Assembly: GCA_903953805.1 (NCBI GenBank)
Contig: CAJBLC010000165.1
Coordinates: 1-14,749 of the forward strand
Direction: 5' to 3'
From: an uncultured Actinomycetes bacterium
Lineage (GTDB): Bacteria; Actinomycetota; Actinomycetes; Nanopelagicales; Nanopelagicaceae
Length of the DNA stretch: 14,749 bases
The notes beneath the pieces were generated by a model, which was not told where the DNA came from, did not search any database, and worked only from the letters and a program-made list of their open reading frames with translations. The position numbers and the translations under genes were made by a program. Shown piece by piece: positions 1-6,151 of the stretch; position 1 is the stretch's first letter; each line of letters opens with the position of its first letter.

Positions 1-42
1 AACCTTTGCTGCTGCCTCGTTGTACTTCTTACTGCGCTTCAT
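1..42 (-). CDS. rplA: 50S ribosomal protein L1, N-terminal fragment (cut by window edge)
   Basis: Only the first 14 codons lie in the window. They read MKRSKKYNEAAAKV, which resembles the start of actinobacterial L1 proteins. L1 builds the L1 stalk of the 50S subunit and in many bacteria represses its own operon by binding its mRNA. A GAGG/AGGAAG ribosome binding site sits just upstream of the ATG. The gene follows rplK on the same strand, the standard L11-L1 order, which supports the call despite the short stretch. The rest lies beyond base 1. Confidence 0.85.
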   Translation of the reverse strand, partial: MKRSKKYNEAAAKV

Positions 43-65
43 TTCTTCCTCTTTCTGTAGGGGTT

Positions 66-95
66 GTGGTTAACGGAGCAGCGCGCTCCTCCCAC
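66..95 (-). promoter_or_regulatory. Stem-loop in the rplK-rplA spacer, possible L1 mRNA-binding site
   Basis: On the minus strand, GTGG pairs with CCAC as an outer helix and GGAGC pairs with GCTCC as an inner helix with a 5-base loop. They are separated by an asymmetric internal loop (GA on one side, GTTAA on the other). Two short helices with an asymmetric internal loop, just before rplA, is the type of structure L1 uses for autogenous control. The pairing is visible; the regulatory role is inference. Confidence 0.4.
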
Positions 96-114
96 GGGGT
101 GTTACTTCTCTTGA

Positions 115-543
115 TTAACCGACGGTGATACCCATTGAACGAGCAGTACCGGCGATGATCAAGCTTGCTGCCTCGAGATCATTTGCATTGAGGTCAGGCA
201 TCTTGATCTTTGCGATCTCTTCAACCTGAGCCTTGCTGATATTAGCAACCTTGTTCTTGTGAGGGATCGCTGATCCCTTTTCGATTCCAGCAGCCTTCAA
301 GATAAGACGTGATGCTGGTGGAGTCTTGGTGACAAATGTAAATGAGCGATCTTCGTAGACAGTGATCTCTACTGGAATGATCTGACCCTTTTGGCTTTCA
401 GTCTCAGCGTTGTATGCCTTGACGAAGTCCATGATGTTGACACCATGCTGACCAAGGGCAGGACCTACCGGTGGAGCAGGTGTTGCTGCGCCAGCCTGGA
501 TCTGCAACTTGATGAGAGCTGTGATCTTCTTCTTTGGTGCCAT
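115..543 (-). CDS. rplK: 50S ribosomal protein L11
   Basis: L11 sits at the base of the L7/L12 stalk, binds the GTPase-associated centre of 23S rRNA and is needed for RelA activation. The 142-residue product begins MAPKKKITALIKLQIQAG and carries the proline-rich segment ATPAPPVGPALGQHGVN near residues 20-36, typical of L11; the C-terminal RNA-binding domain ends in GTARSMGITVG. The open frame extends 48 codons further upstream into nusG, but the ATG at 543 is preceded by AGGAG and gives the normal family length. The nusG stop lies 10 bases upstream and touches this ribosome binding site, so the two are co-transcribed and probably translationally coupled. rplA follows about 70 bases downstream. 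Confidence 0.98.
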   Translation of the reverse strand: MAPKKKITALIKLQIQAGAATPAPPVGPALGQHGVNIMDFVKAYNAETESQKGQIIPVEITVYEDRSFTFVTKTPPASRLILKAAGIEKGSAIPHKNKVANISKAQVEEIAKIKMPDLNANDLEAASLIIAGTARSMGITVG

Positions 544-553
544 TGTGGTTCTC

Positions 554-1351
554 CTAGATCTTCTGTACTTGGTTAAATGAAAGTTCGACTGGGGTCTCGC
601 GGCCAAAGATAGATACGAGAACCTTAAGTTTTGCCTGCTCTGGCATGATTTCGGAGATCGATGCTGGCAAGGTTGCAAATGGGCCATCCATCACAGTGAC
701 AGATTCGCCAATTTCGAAGTCGACAAGCTTGATATCGATCTTGTCGGACTTCTTCACAGGGCGTGGAGCCAAGATGTGCTCAACTTCTGCAAGTGTGAGT
801 GGTGATGGGTGGTGAGCATTGCCCACGAAGCCAGTAACACCAGGGGTATTACGGATACATGACCATGACTCATCTGTGAGATCCATACGGACTAAGACAT
901 AACCTGGGAAGACATTGCGCTTGATCTGCTTACGCTGTCCATTCTTAATTTCAGTAACTTCTTCTTCAGGGACTTCTACCTGGAAGATGTAATCCTCCAT
1001 GTTGAGCGCCTGGATGCGGTTGGCAAGGTTGCCCTTTACCTTCTTCTCGTAACCGGCATATGAGTGAACGACATACCAATCACCAGTTGCGGTTGCGAGT
1101 GCGCGACGGAACTCTGCATTCTCATCATCTTCTTCAAGCTCTGCCTCTTCTTGCGCAACTTCTTCATCGATTGCAGTTACTGCATCGAGTGAGCCAGCAG
1201 CTTCATCAGCAATTACTTCCTCGACAATTGCTTCCGGTGCCTGTGAAGAATCGGCAGCGAGCGCAGCCTCGAAGGCATCGACTGCAGGTGTTGCTGCAGG
1301 CACGACTTCTTCAACGACTTCGCTGCTAAATGTTGGATTCTCAATGCTCAT
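554..1351 (-). CDS. nusG: Transcription termination/antitermination protein NusG
   Basis: NusG binds RNA polymerase and links it to Rho or to ribosomal S10. The 265-residue protein has a long, acidic, low-complexity N-terminal extension (about residues 1-85, rich in E, A and V) before the NGN domain, which begins DWYVVHSYAGYEKKVKGNL at residue 91 and includes the NVFPGYVLVRM segment. A KOW domain follows from about residue 210 (FEIGESVTVMDGPFATLPA) and the protein ends with LSFNQVQKI. E. coli NusG has about 181 residues; acidic extensions of this kind are usual in Actinobacteria. The ATG has an AAGGCGGA ribosome binding site overlapping the end of secE, with 11 bases between the secE stop and this start. 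Order secE-nusG-rplK-rplA is conserved. Confidence 0.97.
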   Translation of the reverse strand: MSIENPTFSSEVVEEVVPAATPAVDAFEAALAADSSQAPEAIVEEVIADEAAGSLDAVTAIDEEVAQEEAELEEDDENAEFRRALATATGDWYVVHSYAGYEKKVKGNLANRIQALNMEDYIFQVEVPEEEVTEIKNGQRKQIKRNVFPGYVLVRMDLTDESWSCIRNTPGVTGFVGNAHHPSPLTLAEVEHILAPRPVKKSDKIDIKLVDFEIGESVTVMDGPFATLPASISEIMPEQAKLKVLVSIFGRETPVELSFNQVQKI

Positions 1352-1362
1352 AGCTATCCGCC

Positions 1363-1587
1363 TTAACCAAATACCAAGAAGATGACCTTCGTCAGCACCA
1401 AATCAAGGAGCGAGACGACGGCGATAATGAATGCAACGAAGACGAGAACTACAGCGGTATATGTGGTCAACTGATTGCGCGTTGGCCAAACAACCTTTGT
1501 GAGCTCAGAGATAACCTGGCGATAGAAAAGCCCAATGCGACCGAAGATCCCAAGGGATTGTCGGTCTGGAAGAACTTCGTCAGCCAT
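1363..1587 (-). CDS. secE: Preprotein translocase subunit SecE
   Basis: SecE is the small subunit that clamps SecY in the SecYEG protein-conducting channel of the cytoplasmic membrane. The product is 74 residues, typical of the short single-span form. It has a cytoplasmic amphipathic segment with FYRQVISELTKVVWPTRNQL (about residues 21-40), the conserved ELxKVxWPT signature of the family. This is followed by one hydrophobic span (about residues 43-70). The ATG has GAGAGG as ribosome binding site. It lies about 95 bases downstream of tRNA-Trp and directly before nusG on the same strand. It was probably assigned correctly despite its size because family signature and context agree. Confidence 0.96.
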   Translation of the reverse strand: MADEVLPDRQSLGIFGRIGLFYRQVISELTKVVWPTRNQLTTYTAVVLVFVAFIIAVVSLLDLVLTKVIFLVFG

Positions 1588-1681
1588 TACTTACCTCTCT
1601 TATTGCTTCCTATTGCTACTTGTTGCTACTTAGCACTTCTTCTTAACATTTCTGTCTCGCTGTTAGGCGCTACAGAACTTG

Positions 1682-1755
1682 CAGGGCAGGAGGGACTCGA
1701 ACCCCCAACCGGCCGCTTTGGAGACGGCAACTCTAGCCAATTGAGCTACTGCCCT
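1682..1755 (-). tRNA. tRNA-Trp (anticodon CCA)
   Basis: A full cloverleaf reads on the minus strand. The acceptor stem AGGGCAG pairs with CTGCCCT, followed by discriminator G, the usual identity base for tRNA-Trp. The D arm contains AGCTCAATTGG and the anticodon loop is CTCCAAA, giving CCA. The T arm contains GGTTCGAGTCC. The bases after the discriminator do not encode CCA, so it must be added enzymatically. It precedes secE, a common arrangement in Actinobacteria. Confidence 0.97.
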
Positions 1756-1776
1756 TCGGGCGTCACTTAGGCATGA

Positions 1777-1787
1777 GTCATCATGAC
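1777..1787. repeat. 11-base palindrome in the tRNA-Trp/aminotransferase divergent region
   Basis: GTCAT-C-ATGAC is a perfect inverted repeat about 22 bases upstream of the tRNA-Trp 5' end, in the position where its promoter should lie. A TTGCAA hexamer at 1791-1796 could be a minus-strand -35 element, but I see no convincing -10. It may be an operator or chance. The rest of 1756-1909 shows no gene. Confidence 0.25.
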
Positions 1788-1896
1788 CTTTTGCAAGCGC
1801 CAGACCGAGCAGTCTAGAGGGGCACTGCGATTACACCAAACTCGTTTCCGAACCCTTGAGCGACCCGCTCCCAATCCCCTTTATTGATGGGACTGG

Positions 1897-1902
1897 CATA
1901 CT
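1897..1902 (+). promoter_or_regulatory. Possible -10 element of a leaderless aminotransferase mRNA
   Basis: CATACT lies 7 bases before the ATG at 1910 and matches TATAAT at four of six positions. No Shine-Dalgarno precedes this ATG, so transcription starting at or next to the start codon is plausible. No clear -35 element is visible. Confidence 0.35.
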
Positions 1903-1909
1903 TACGCTC

Positions 1910-3118
1910 ATGAGCGAAAAACCACGCGTATCTGCACGAATTGCCGCCATTGCTGAGTCTGCGACCCTCGCGGTCGATGCCAAGGCGAAGGCCCTCAAGG
2001 CAGCTGGTCGACCAGTTATCGGATTCGGCGCTGGTGAGCCTGACTTTCCTACCCCGGCCTATATCGTCGATGCCGCGGTCGCAGCAGCTTCCGCTCCTGC
2101 AAATCACCGCTACACACCAACCCCTGGACTTCCAGAACTTCGTGAAGCGATCGTTGCCAAGACACTTCGCGATTCACATTACGCAATTACCGCTGACCAA
2201 GTACTTGTTACTAATGGTGGAAAGCAAGCGGTCTATCAATCTTTCGCATCAATCATCGACTCAGGTGATGAAGTCATTCTCCCTGCGCCATATTGGACGA
2301 CATATCCTGAGTGCATCAAGCTTGCTGGCGGAACTGCAGTTGAAGTATTTGCTGATGAAACTCAGAACTATCTTGTAACAGTTGCTCAACTCGAAGCAGC
2401 TCGCACGCCAAAGACAAAGGCGCTTCTTTTCTGTTCACCATCTAACCCAACTGGTTCCGTTTACTCTGCAGAACAAGTGAAGGCAATCGGTGAGTGGGCG
2501 CTCGAGCACGGCATCTGGGTAATCGCTGACGAGATTTACGAACACCTCTTATATGACGGTGCCACTGCCCCATCACTTCCCGTTGTCGTTCCTGCAATGG
2601 CAGATCGCACCATTATTTTGAATGGCGTTGCCAAGACATATGCGATGACCGGTTGGCGCGTTGGTTGGATGATCGGACCAAAGGATGTCATCAAGGCTGC
2701 GACAAACCTTCAGTCACACCTTTCATCAAATGTGAACAACGTTGCCCAGCGAGCAGCAATTGCCGCACTCACTGGAAATCTCGATGCTGTCCATGAAATG
2801 GGCGTTGCATTTGATCGCCGTCGCAAACTTATTGTGAAACTACTCAATGAGATTCCTGGCGTTGTATGCCCAACACCTACTGGCGCCTTCTATGTCTATC
2901 CATCTGTTAAGGGTGTTCTCGGTAAAGAGATCCGCGGCAAGCGTCCTGCTACATCAGCAGAGCTCGCTACTTTGATCTTAGAAGAAGCAGAGGTCGCAGC
3001 AGTACCTGGTGAGGCTTTTGGGCCTTCTGGATATTTGCGCTTCTCTTACGCCCTTGGCGATGACGATATCGTTGAAGGAATTACCCGCGTAAAGAACTTA
3101 CTTTCCGAAGCTAAGTAA
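1910..3118 (+). CDS. aspC: Class I PLP-dependent aminotransferase, aspartate aminotransferase type
   Basis: Predicted to transfer an amino group between aspartate (or a related amino acid) and 2-oxoglutarate in the cytoplasm. The 402-residue protein is a complete fold-type I enzyme. It has IGFGAGEPDFPTP (about 37-49), the CSPSNPTG motif with cofactor-contacting Asn179, Asp207 in the ADEIYEH segment, Lys242 in NGVAKTYAMTGWRVGW as the Schiff-base lysine, and Arg377 in GYLRFSY as the carboxylate-binding arginine. The frame is open 18 codons further upstream, but MSEKPRVSARIAAIAES is the usual N-terminus of this family; no ribosome binding site precedes it. It is divergent from tRNA-Trp and converges on murB with only 6 bases between stop codons. 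Substrate specificity cannot be fixed from sequence; an alanine or prephenate aminotransferase role is possible. Confidence 0.9.
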   Translation: MSEKPRVSARIAAIAESATLAVDAKAKALKAAGRPVIGFGAGEPDFPTPAYIVDAAVAAASAPANHRYTPTPGLPELREAIVAKTLRDSHYAITADQVLVTNGGKQAVYQSFASIIDSGDEVILPAPYWTTYPECIKLAGGTAVEVFADETQNYLVTVAQLEAARTPKTKALLFCSPSNPTGSVYSAEQVKAIGEWALEHGIWVIADEIYEHLLYDGATAPSLPVVVPAMADRTIILNGVAKTYAMTGWRVGWMIGPKDVIKAATNLQSHLSSNVNNVAQRAAIAALTGNLDAVHEMGVAFDRRRKLIVKLLNEIPGVVCPTPTGAFYVYPSVKGVLGKEIRGKRPATSAELATLILEEAEVAAVPGEAFGPSGYLRFSYALGDDDIVEGITRVKNLLSEAK

Positions 3119-3126
3119 TTTAGCTT
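3108..3126. terminator. Weak hairpin spanning the convergent aminotransferase and murB stops
   Basis: AAGCTAA and TTAGCTT form a 7-base-pair inverted repeat with a 5-base loop. It spans the stop codon of the plus-strand aminotransferase and reaches the murB stop. It is AT-rich and lacks a T run, so it is at best a weak bidirectional terminator. Confidence 0.3.
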
Positions 3127-4138
3127 AGAGAGTTGCACCAACGAGCCGCACTTCTGGCTCCAAGGTAATTCCGAAAGTTTTCTTGACGCTCGCTATTACA
3201 TGCGCAGCTAGTTGAAGAATTTCAGATGCCGTTGCACCCTCTGCATTTGTCAGTGCGAGTACGTGCAGGTCAGAGATCGCTGCCCCGCCAATTGCAAAGC
3301 CCTTTGCAACGCCAGAGTTCTCAATCAACCATGCGGCTGAGAGTTTTACCGTGTCATCTTCTTGTGGCCATTGCGGTGCATCGACCGGTAATTGAGATGC
3401 AATTGCTCGAGAGACAATCGGATTTGTAAAGAAGGAACCAGCCGAGTGAATGCCTAAGCCCTCTAACATTCCCTTCTTCTTGCGAAGAGCGAGAACTGCA
3501 TCTCGAACGCTCTGAATGGGAGCGCGGTCACCTATTCGAACATTGAGTTCACGTGCTAATTCTGGATAGGCAATAGCAAGTGACTCTTCACCATTGCGCA
3601 GATGGAAAGTCACGTCGAGAATGACATATCTGTCACCAGATTCTTTAAAGATCGAACTTCTATAAGTAAATCCGCACTCTGCTGCTGTAAATGTTTTGAT
3701 CGCCTTTGCTTCACGGTCGTAAGTGCGAACTCGGGCAATCACTTCTGCGACTTCGTGGCCATATGCACCAATATTTTGAATGGGAGCGCCACCTACTGTC
3801 CCAGGTATTCCGCTGAGGCACTCTAAATTAGCAAGGCCCTTCGATAGCGTGAATGCTACGAATTCATCCCATGGAACTCCGGCTGCAACTTGAAGCATTC
3901 CCCCGCTGCAAGCATCGATTTCATAGGAGTTTCCAGATGTCTCTACTTTGATGACGGTGCCTTTAAAACCCTCATCGCCAACCAAAATATTTGATCCGCC
4001 CCCGATAATGAGGAGCGGTTCCTGTGAAGCATCTGCAGCTTCGATCTCCGCGATCAATTGGGCTTCTGTTTCTGCCCGAATGAGAAGAGCAGCTGGTCCA
4101 CCAACGCGTAGCGTCGTGTAGTCCGCGAGTTTGCTCAT
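3125..4138 (-). CDS. murB: UDP-N-acetylenolpyruvoylglucosamine reductase MurB
   Basis: MurB is an FAD enzyme that uses NADPH to reduce UDP-GlcNAc-enolpyruvate to UDP-MurNAc, the second committed step of peptidoglycan precursor synthesis. The 337-residue product starts with TTLRVGGPA (about 8-16) and has the FAD-binding PLLIIGGGSNILVGDEGF (about 41-58). It also has LECLSGIPGTVGGAPIQNIGAYG (105-127, in two conserved blocks), YRSSIFK with Arg160, and HSAGSFFTNP with Ser235 as the expected proton donor. It ends in PEVRLVG with Glu329. The presence of the YRxSxFK block fits type I MurB. The ATG lies 9 bases after the stop of the upstream glycosyltransferase gene. An AAGG overlaps that stop, but a TAGCCT hexamer exactly 6 bases before ATG suggests an additional leaderless transcript. 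Confidence 0.96.
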   Translation of the reverse strand: MSKLADYTTLRVGGPAALLIRAETEAQLIAEIEAADASQEPLLIIGGGSNILVGDEGFKGTVIKVETSGNSYEIDACSGGMLQVAAGVPWDEFVAFTLSKGLANLECLSGIPGTVGGAPIQNIGAYGHEVAEVIARVRTYDREAKAIKTFTAAECGFTYRSSIFKESGDRYVILDVTFHLRNGEESLAIAYPELARELNVRIGDRAPIQSVRDAVLALRKKKGMLEGLGIHSAGSFFTNPIVSRAIASQLPVDAPQWPQEDDTVKLSAAWLIENSGVAKGFAIGGAAISDLHVLALTNAEGATASEILQLAAHVIASVKKTFGITLEPEVRLVGATL

Positions 4139-4144
4139 GGCTTA

Positions 4145-4150
4145 AGGCTA
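4145..4150 (-). promoter_or_regulatory. Leaderless-type -10 element for murB overlapping the upstream stop codon
   Basis: On the minus strand TAGCCT is followed by 6 bases and the murB ATG. Its first three bases are the TAG stop codon of the upstream glycosyltransferase gene. The same TANNNT-N6-start spacing occurs at five other genes in the window. The pattern is seen; promoter activity is inferred. Confidence 0.45.
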
Positions 4151-5053
4151 CCTTCGATCGACGAGGATTTCGGTCTTCCCTCTGAAACGTTCAAGAATTC
4201 GGTCATAAGTCTTCTTTGATTGCTCATCGCGATACGTCTCATCGGTGTCGTAGTACCCATGATGGCGAGCTTGCTCTAATGGCAACTCCATTTGAAGTAA
4301 CCGACCACGCGATTGACGAAGTCGAAGCGAGAATTCGATATCGGCATTTCGGTAATAGACCGCCCGCGCATTGAAACCACTAGCGCCAAGCGCATGTTCG
4401 ACGTTGAGCGCCATGAAGTAACTGAAGAGCACATCGACATCGCCATTGCCCTTATCGTCGACGCTACGCCAACCATCTTCAATATTCACGAGTCCCCCGC
4501 GCCAACCAACTGCGCTGTACTCGCCCGCCTCTAAAGTTTTGAGTGCTGGTGAAATTGCATCACCAGTAAAGATTGTTGATGGGTCCATGACAACAAGATA
4601 TGGAGCTGGAGAAAGTTTCAGAAGCGCATTCGCGGTCTCTCCCCAACCGGGAGTGATATTGATCTGTGTAATGAAGGTTCGGTCATCAAGTTCAGACGCG
4701 ATCTGCGCCAGTTCAGGTGTTCCGCAGATCATGACCAGAATGGCGGTATTAGCAGGCGCAAATTTTTTGATCGCCTGAATCGAAGTTATTCCATCTTCAA
4801 TAAAGCCATCGAGGATTAAGCCGATTGCGATAGGAAATTTCTTATCGGTAAAGAAGCGAAGGTCCCCAATCCGTTCATGAACTGGGAAGGGATTCTTCGC
4901 CCTAAAACTAAAGCCACCATCTTTATCCAGTACTTCAAAGCCTTGCTGCAGAATCTGATCGCGCAGGGAATCAGAGAGTGCAAAATCCTTTGCGGCACGT
5001 GCAGCCTGTCGAGCCCGCGCTAACTCAATAACGGATTCTGGAACAGTGGTCAT
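4148..5053 (-). CDS. GT2-like glycosyltransferase with a CysRS C-terminal-like N-terminal segment
   Basis: The 301-residue protein has two parts. Residues about 8-51 (ELARARQAARAAKDFALSDS, then RDQILQQGFEVLDKDGGFSF) strongly resemble the small C-terminal helical domain of cysteinyl-tRNA synthetase, whose pattern is ARxAKDxxxAD-RDxLxxxG-(I/F)-x-L-x-D-G. Residues about 70-295 look like a GT-A family 2 glycosyltransferase: an alternating hydrophobic start at 74-82, VVMDPSTIF at 154-162 in the place of the nucleotide-sugar/metal motif, NADIEFSLRLR at 236-246 as the ED-type acceptor motif, and a basic C-terminal RHHGYYDTDETYRDEQSKK. No synthetase catalytic HIGH or KMSKS motif is present. No signal peptide or membrane span is visible. 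The ATG overlaps the hadB stop (ATGA), and murB follows after 9 bases. Donor and acceptor are unknown; a cell-envelope role is suggested only by murB. Confidence 0.65.
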   Translation of the reverse strand: MTTVPESVIELARARQAARAAKDFALSDSLRDQILQQGFEVLDKDGGFSFRAKNPFPVHERIGDLRFFTDKKFPIAIGLILDGFIEDGITSIQAIKKFAPANTAILVMICGTPELAQIASELDDRTFITQINITPGWGETANALLKLSPAPYLVVMDPSTIFTGDAISPALKTLEAGEYSAVGWRGGLVNIEDGWRSVDDKGNGDVDVLFSYFMALNVEHALGASGFNARAVYYRNADIEFSLRLRQSRGRLLQMELPLEQARHHGYYDTDETYRDEQSKKTYDRILERFRGKTEILVDRR

Positions 5054-5451
5054 GAAAGTGCAATAATTGCTTTTGCCATACCTAATACTTTTACATCATT
5101 GCAGGTTGCGGTGATTTCAATCTTAATGAGATCAGCTCCGACTTCAAGGACTTTGCCGCTCACGACTAACTCAACATCAGAATCAGCAGGGACAACTACC
5201 GGTTTGACGAATCGTGCTGATAATTCTTTAACAGCAGCACTTCCAGCAATCGAACTTGCAAAACGGCCTGCGAGAGCCATAGTGAACATGCCGTGTGCAA
5301 TGACGTTCTCAAGTCCTACTGATTTAGCAAACTCTTCATCTTGGTGAATGGGGTTTTGGTCACCACTTGCATTCGCATATCCAACAAGTAATTCGCGATT
5401 GATAATAAAAGTCTGTGGCGCGATCTCTTGGCCAGCTTCAAAGCTACTCAT
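5050..5451 (-). CDS. hadB: MaoC-like (R)-hydroxyacyl dehydratase subunit HadB
   Basis: Predicted catalytic subunit of a hot-dog-fold 3-hydroxyacyl thioester dehydratase used in fatty-acid elongation. The 133-residue protein contains YANASGDQNPIHQDEEFA (25-42), close to the hydratase-2 signature, with Asp31 and His36 as the expected catalytic pair, followed by IAHGMFTMAL (51-60). The frame is open for eight more codons (up to 5475), but the ATG at 5451 overlaps the hadA stop as ATGA and gives the usual N-terminus, so coupling to hadA decides the start. Its own stop overlaps the next gene's ATG in the same way. In mycobacteria HadAB acts in FAS-II; here whether it serves ordinary fatty acids or another pathway cannot be told. 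Confidence 0.88.
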   Translation of the reverse strand: MSSFEAGQEIAPQTFIINRELLVGYANASGDQNPIHQDEEFAKSVGLENVIAHGMFTMALAGRFASSIAGSAAVKELSARFVKPVVVPADSDVELVVSGKVLEVGADLIKIEITATCNDVKVLGMAKAIIALS

Positions 5452-5831
5452 GCCCGCACCACCAATGTGGACCATGACGATGCAACAAGTTCAGATTGGT
5501 TATGGAGATCCGATCGAACAGTCACAATCTCATTCCCAGCAACAACGCGAGCGTTCTCGACAGTCGATGAACAGATCAGCTGATCGCCAGCAATGATCGG
5601 ACGATGGATTTCAAAGCGTTGATCGCCATGAACTACTCGAGTCCAGTCGAGGTCTGACTCCTTGAGAAGTGCTTCCGATTCAGCGAGTGAGATTTTGATT
5701 GAGTACGTTGGAGGTGCGACCTCGAAATTTGGTTCGCCAATCGCCTGACAAAATTCTGTAATTGATTCTTGAGTTACCGCAAAAGCTGTGGCACCAGTGA
5801 AGGTGCGCCCGACGATGTCGGGATTGAGCAT
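5448..5831 (-). CDS. hadA: HadA-like MaoC dehydratase, non-catalytic partner, shortened
   Basis: This 127-residue protein belongs to the FAS1_DH/UPF0336-type family that pairs with HadB. It has MLNPDIVGRTFTG at the N-terminus, an ITEFCQAIGEPN segment (24-35), APPTYSIKI (39-47), WTRVVHGDQRFEIHRPIIAGD (63-83) and a final hot-dog strand region. HadA usually holds the acyl chain while HadB supplies catalytic residues. HadA family proteins are commonly around 140-160 residues. Here GEPN is joined almost directly to APPTY, so the stretch that usually lies between them (a tyrosine/aspartate-containing helix of roughly 15-20 residues) is missing. The ATG lies 3 bases after the rpmG stop and no Shine-Dalgarno is obvious, so translation probably depends on rpmG termination. 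Confidence 0.85.
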   Translation of the reverse strand: MLNPDIVGRTFTGATAFAVTQESITEFCQAIGEPNFEVAPPTYSIKISLAESEALLKESDLDWTRVVHGDQRFEIHRPIIAGDQLICSSTVENARVVAGNEIVTVRSDLHNQSELVASSWSTLVVRA

Positions 5832-5834
5832 GTG

Positions 5835-6005
5835 TTAGCGGGTTTCGCGATGTGTTGTAGAAAGCTTGCAACGTGGGCAGAACTTCTTCAACTCAAGGCG
5901 ATCTGGATCGTTACGACGATTCTTCTTGGTGATGTAGTTACGCTCTTTGCACTCGACACAGGCCATAGTGATCTTTGGGCGGACATCCGCGCTCTTGCTT
6001 GCCAT
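5835..6005 (-). CDS. rpmG: 50S ribosomal protein L33, zinc-ribbon (four-cysteine) form
   Basis: The 56-residue product starts MASKSADVRPKITMACVECK and ends LKKFCPRCKLSTTHRETR. It is L33, a small 50S protein near the E site. Cys16-x2-Cys19 and Cys43-x2-Cys46 form a complete zinc ribbon, so this is the zinc-binding (C+) form. The body ERNYITKKNRRNDPDRLELK is family-typical. A strong AAGGAG precedes the ATG. It is followed directly by hadA (3 bases) and preceded by tRNA-Met through a leader with several inverted repeats, the order known from other Actinobacteria. Some actinobacteria carry a second, zinc-free L33 controlled by Zur, but no such gene is in this window. Confidence 0.97.
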   Translation of the reverse strand: MASKSADVRPKITMACVECKERNYITKKNRRNDPDRLELKKFCPRCKLSTTHRETR

Positions 6006-6033
6006 GGTCGTGCTCCTTTTAACTCTTTAATAG

Positions 6034-6053
6034 GTCCTCGTGGTCGTGAGGAC
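6034..6053 (-). repeat. Inverted repeat in the rpmG leader
   Basis: GTCCTC at 6034-6039 pairs with GAGGAC at 6048-6053 across an 8-base loop, about 30 bases upstream of the rpmG start. It is one of three hairpins between tRNA-Met and rpmG. Confidence 0.4.
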
Positions 6054-6066
6054 GGGTGTTGCGAGA

Positions 6067-6084
6067 GGTGAAGGTTACTTCACC
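6067..6084 (-). repeat. Perfect 7-base-pair hairpin in the rpmG leader
   Basis: GGTGAAG and CTTCACC flank a 4-base loop, forming a compact, perfectly paired hairpin. It directly abuts one copy of the 10-base repeat at 6085-6094. There is no T run after it on the minus strand, so it is not a standard terminator. Confidence 0.45.
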
Positions 6085-6144
6085 CACGCTCAATATGAAA
6101 AACGGGAGATCTCCGCACGCTCAATCTTTCATCAATTGAGCGTG
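6085..6144 (-). repeat. Three-copy 10-base repeat (two direct, one inverted) between tRNA-Met and rpmG
   Basis: CACGCTCAAT occurs at 6085-6094 and 6116-6125 on the plus strand, and its exact inverse ATTGAGCGTG at 6135-6144. The nearer pair makes a 10-base-pair hairpin with a 9-base loop just after tRNA-Met. On the minus strand this is followed by a near-palindromic GGAGATCTCC and a run of five T (6102-6098). The third copy could compete for the same pairing arm, giving two exclusive structures with the T run inside the alternative loop. This may be tRNA operon termination or attenuation of rpmG. Confidence 0.5.
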
Positions 6145-6151
6145 TAGAGGG

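Noticed and set aside
544..687. 48-codon upstream extension of the rplK frame
   Set aside because: It lies within nusG, has no family similarity, and the ATG at 543 has an AGGAG site and gives the normal L11 length.
1856..1909. Earlier ATG for the aminotransferase
   Set aside because: The added 18 residues are not typical of the family; MSEKPRVSARIAAIAES is the expected N-terminus.
1814..2107. Minus-strand reading frame opposite the start of the aminotransferase gene
   Set aside because: No recognisable protein features; it is antisense to a well-supported gene.
5769..6071. Plus-strand reading frame across rpmG and its leader
   Set aside because: It is the complement of rpmG, whose four cysteines and ribosome binding site make the minus strand the coding one.
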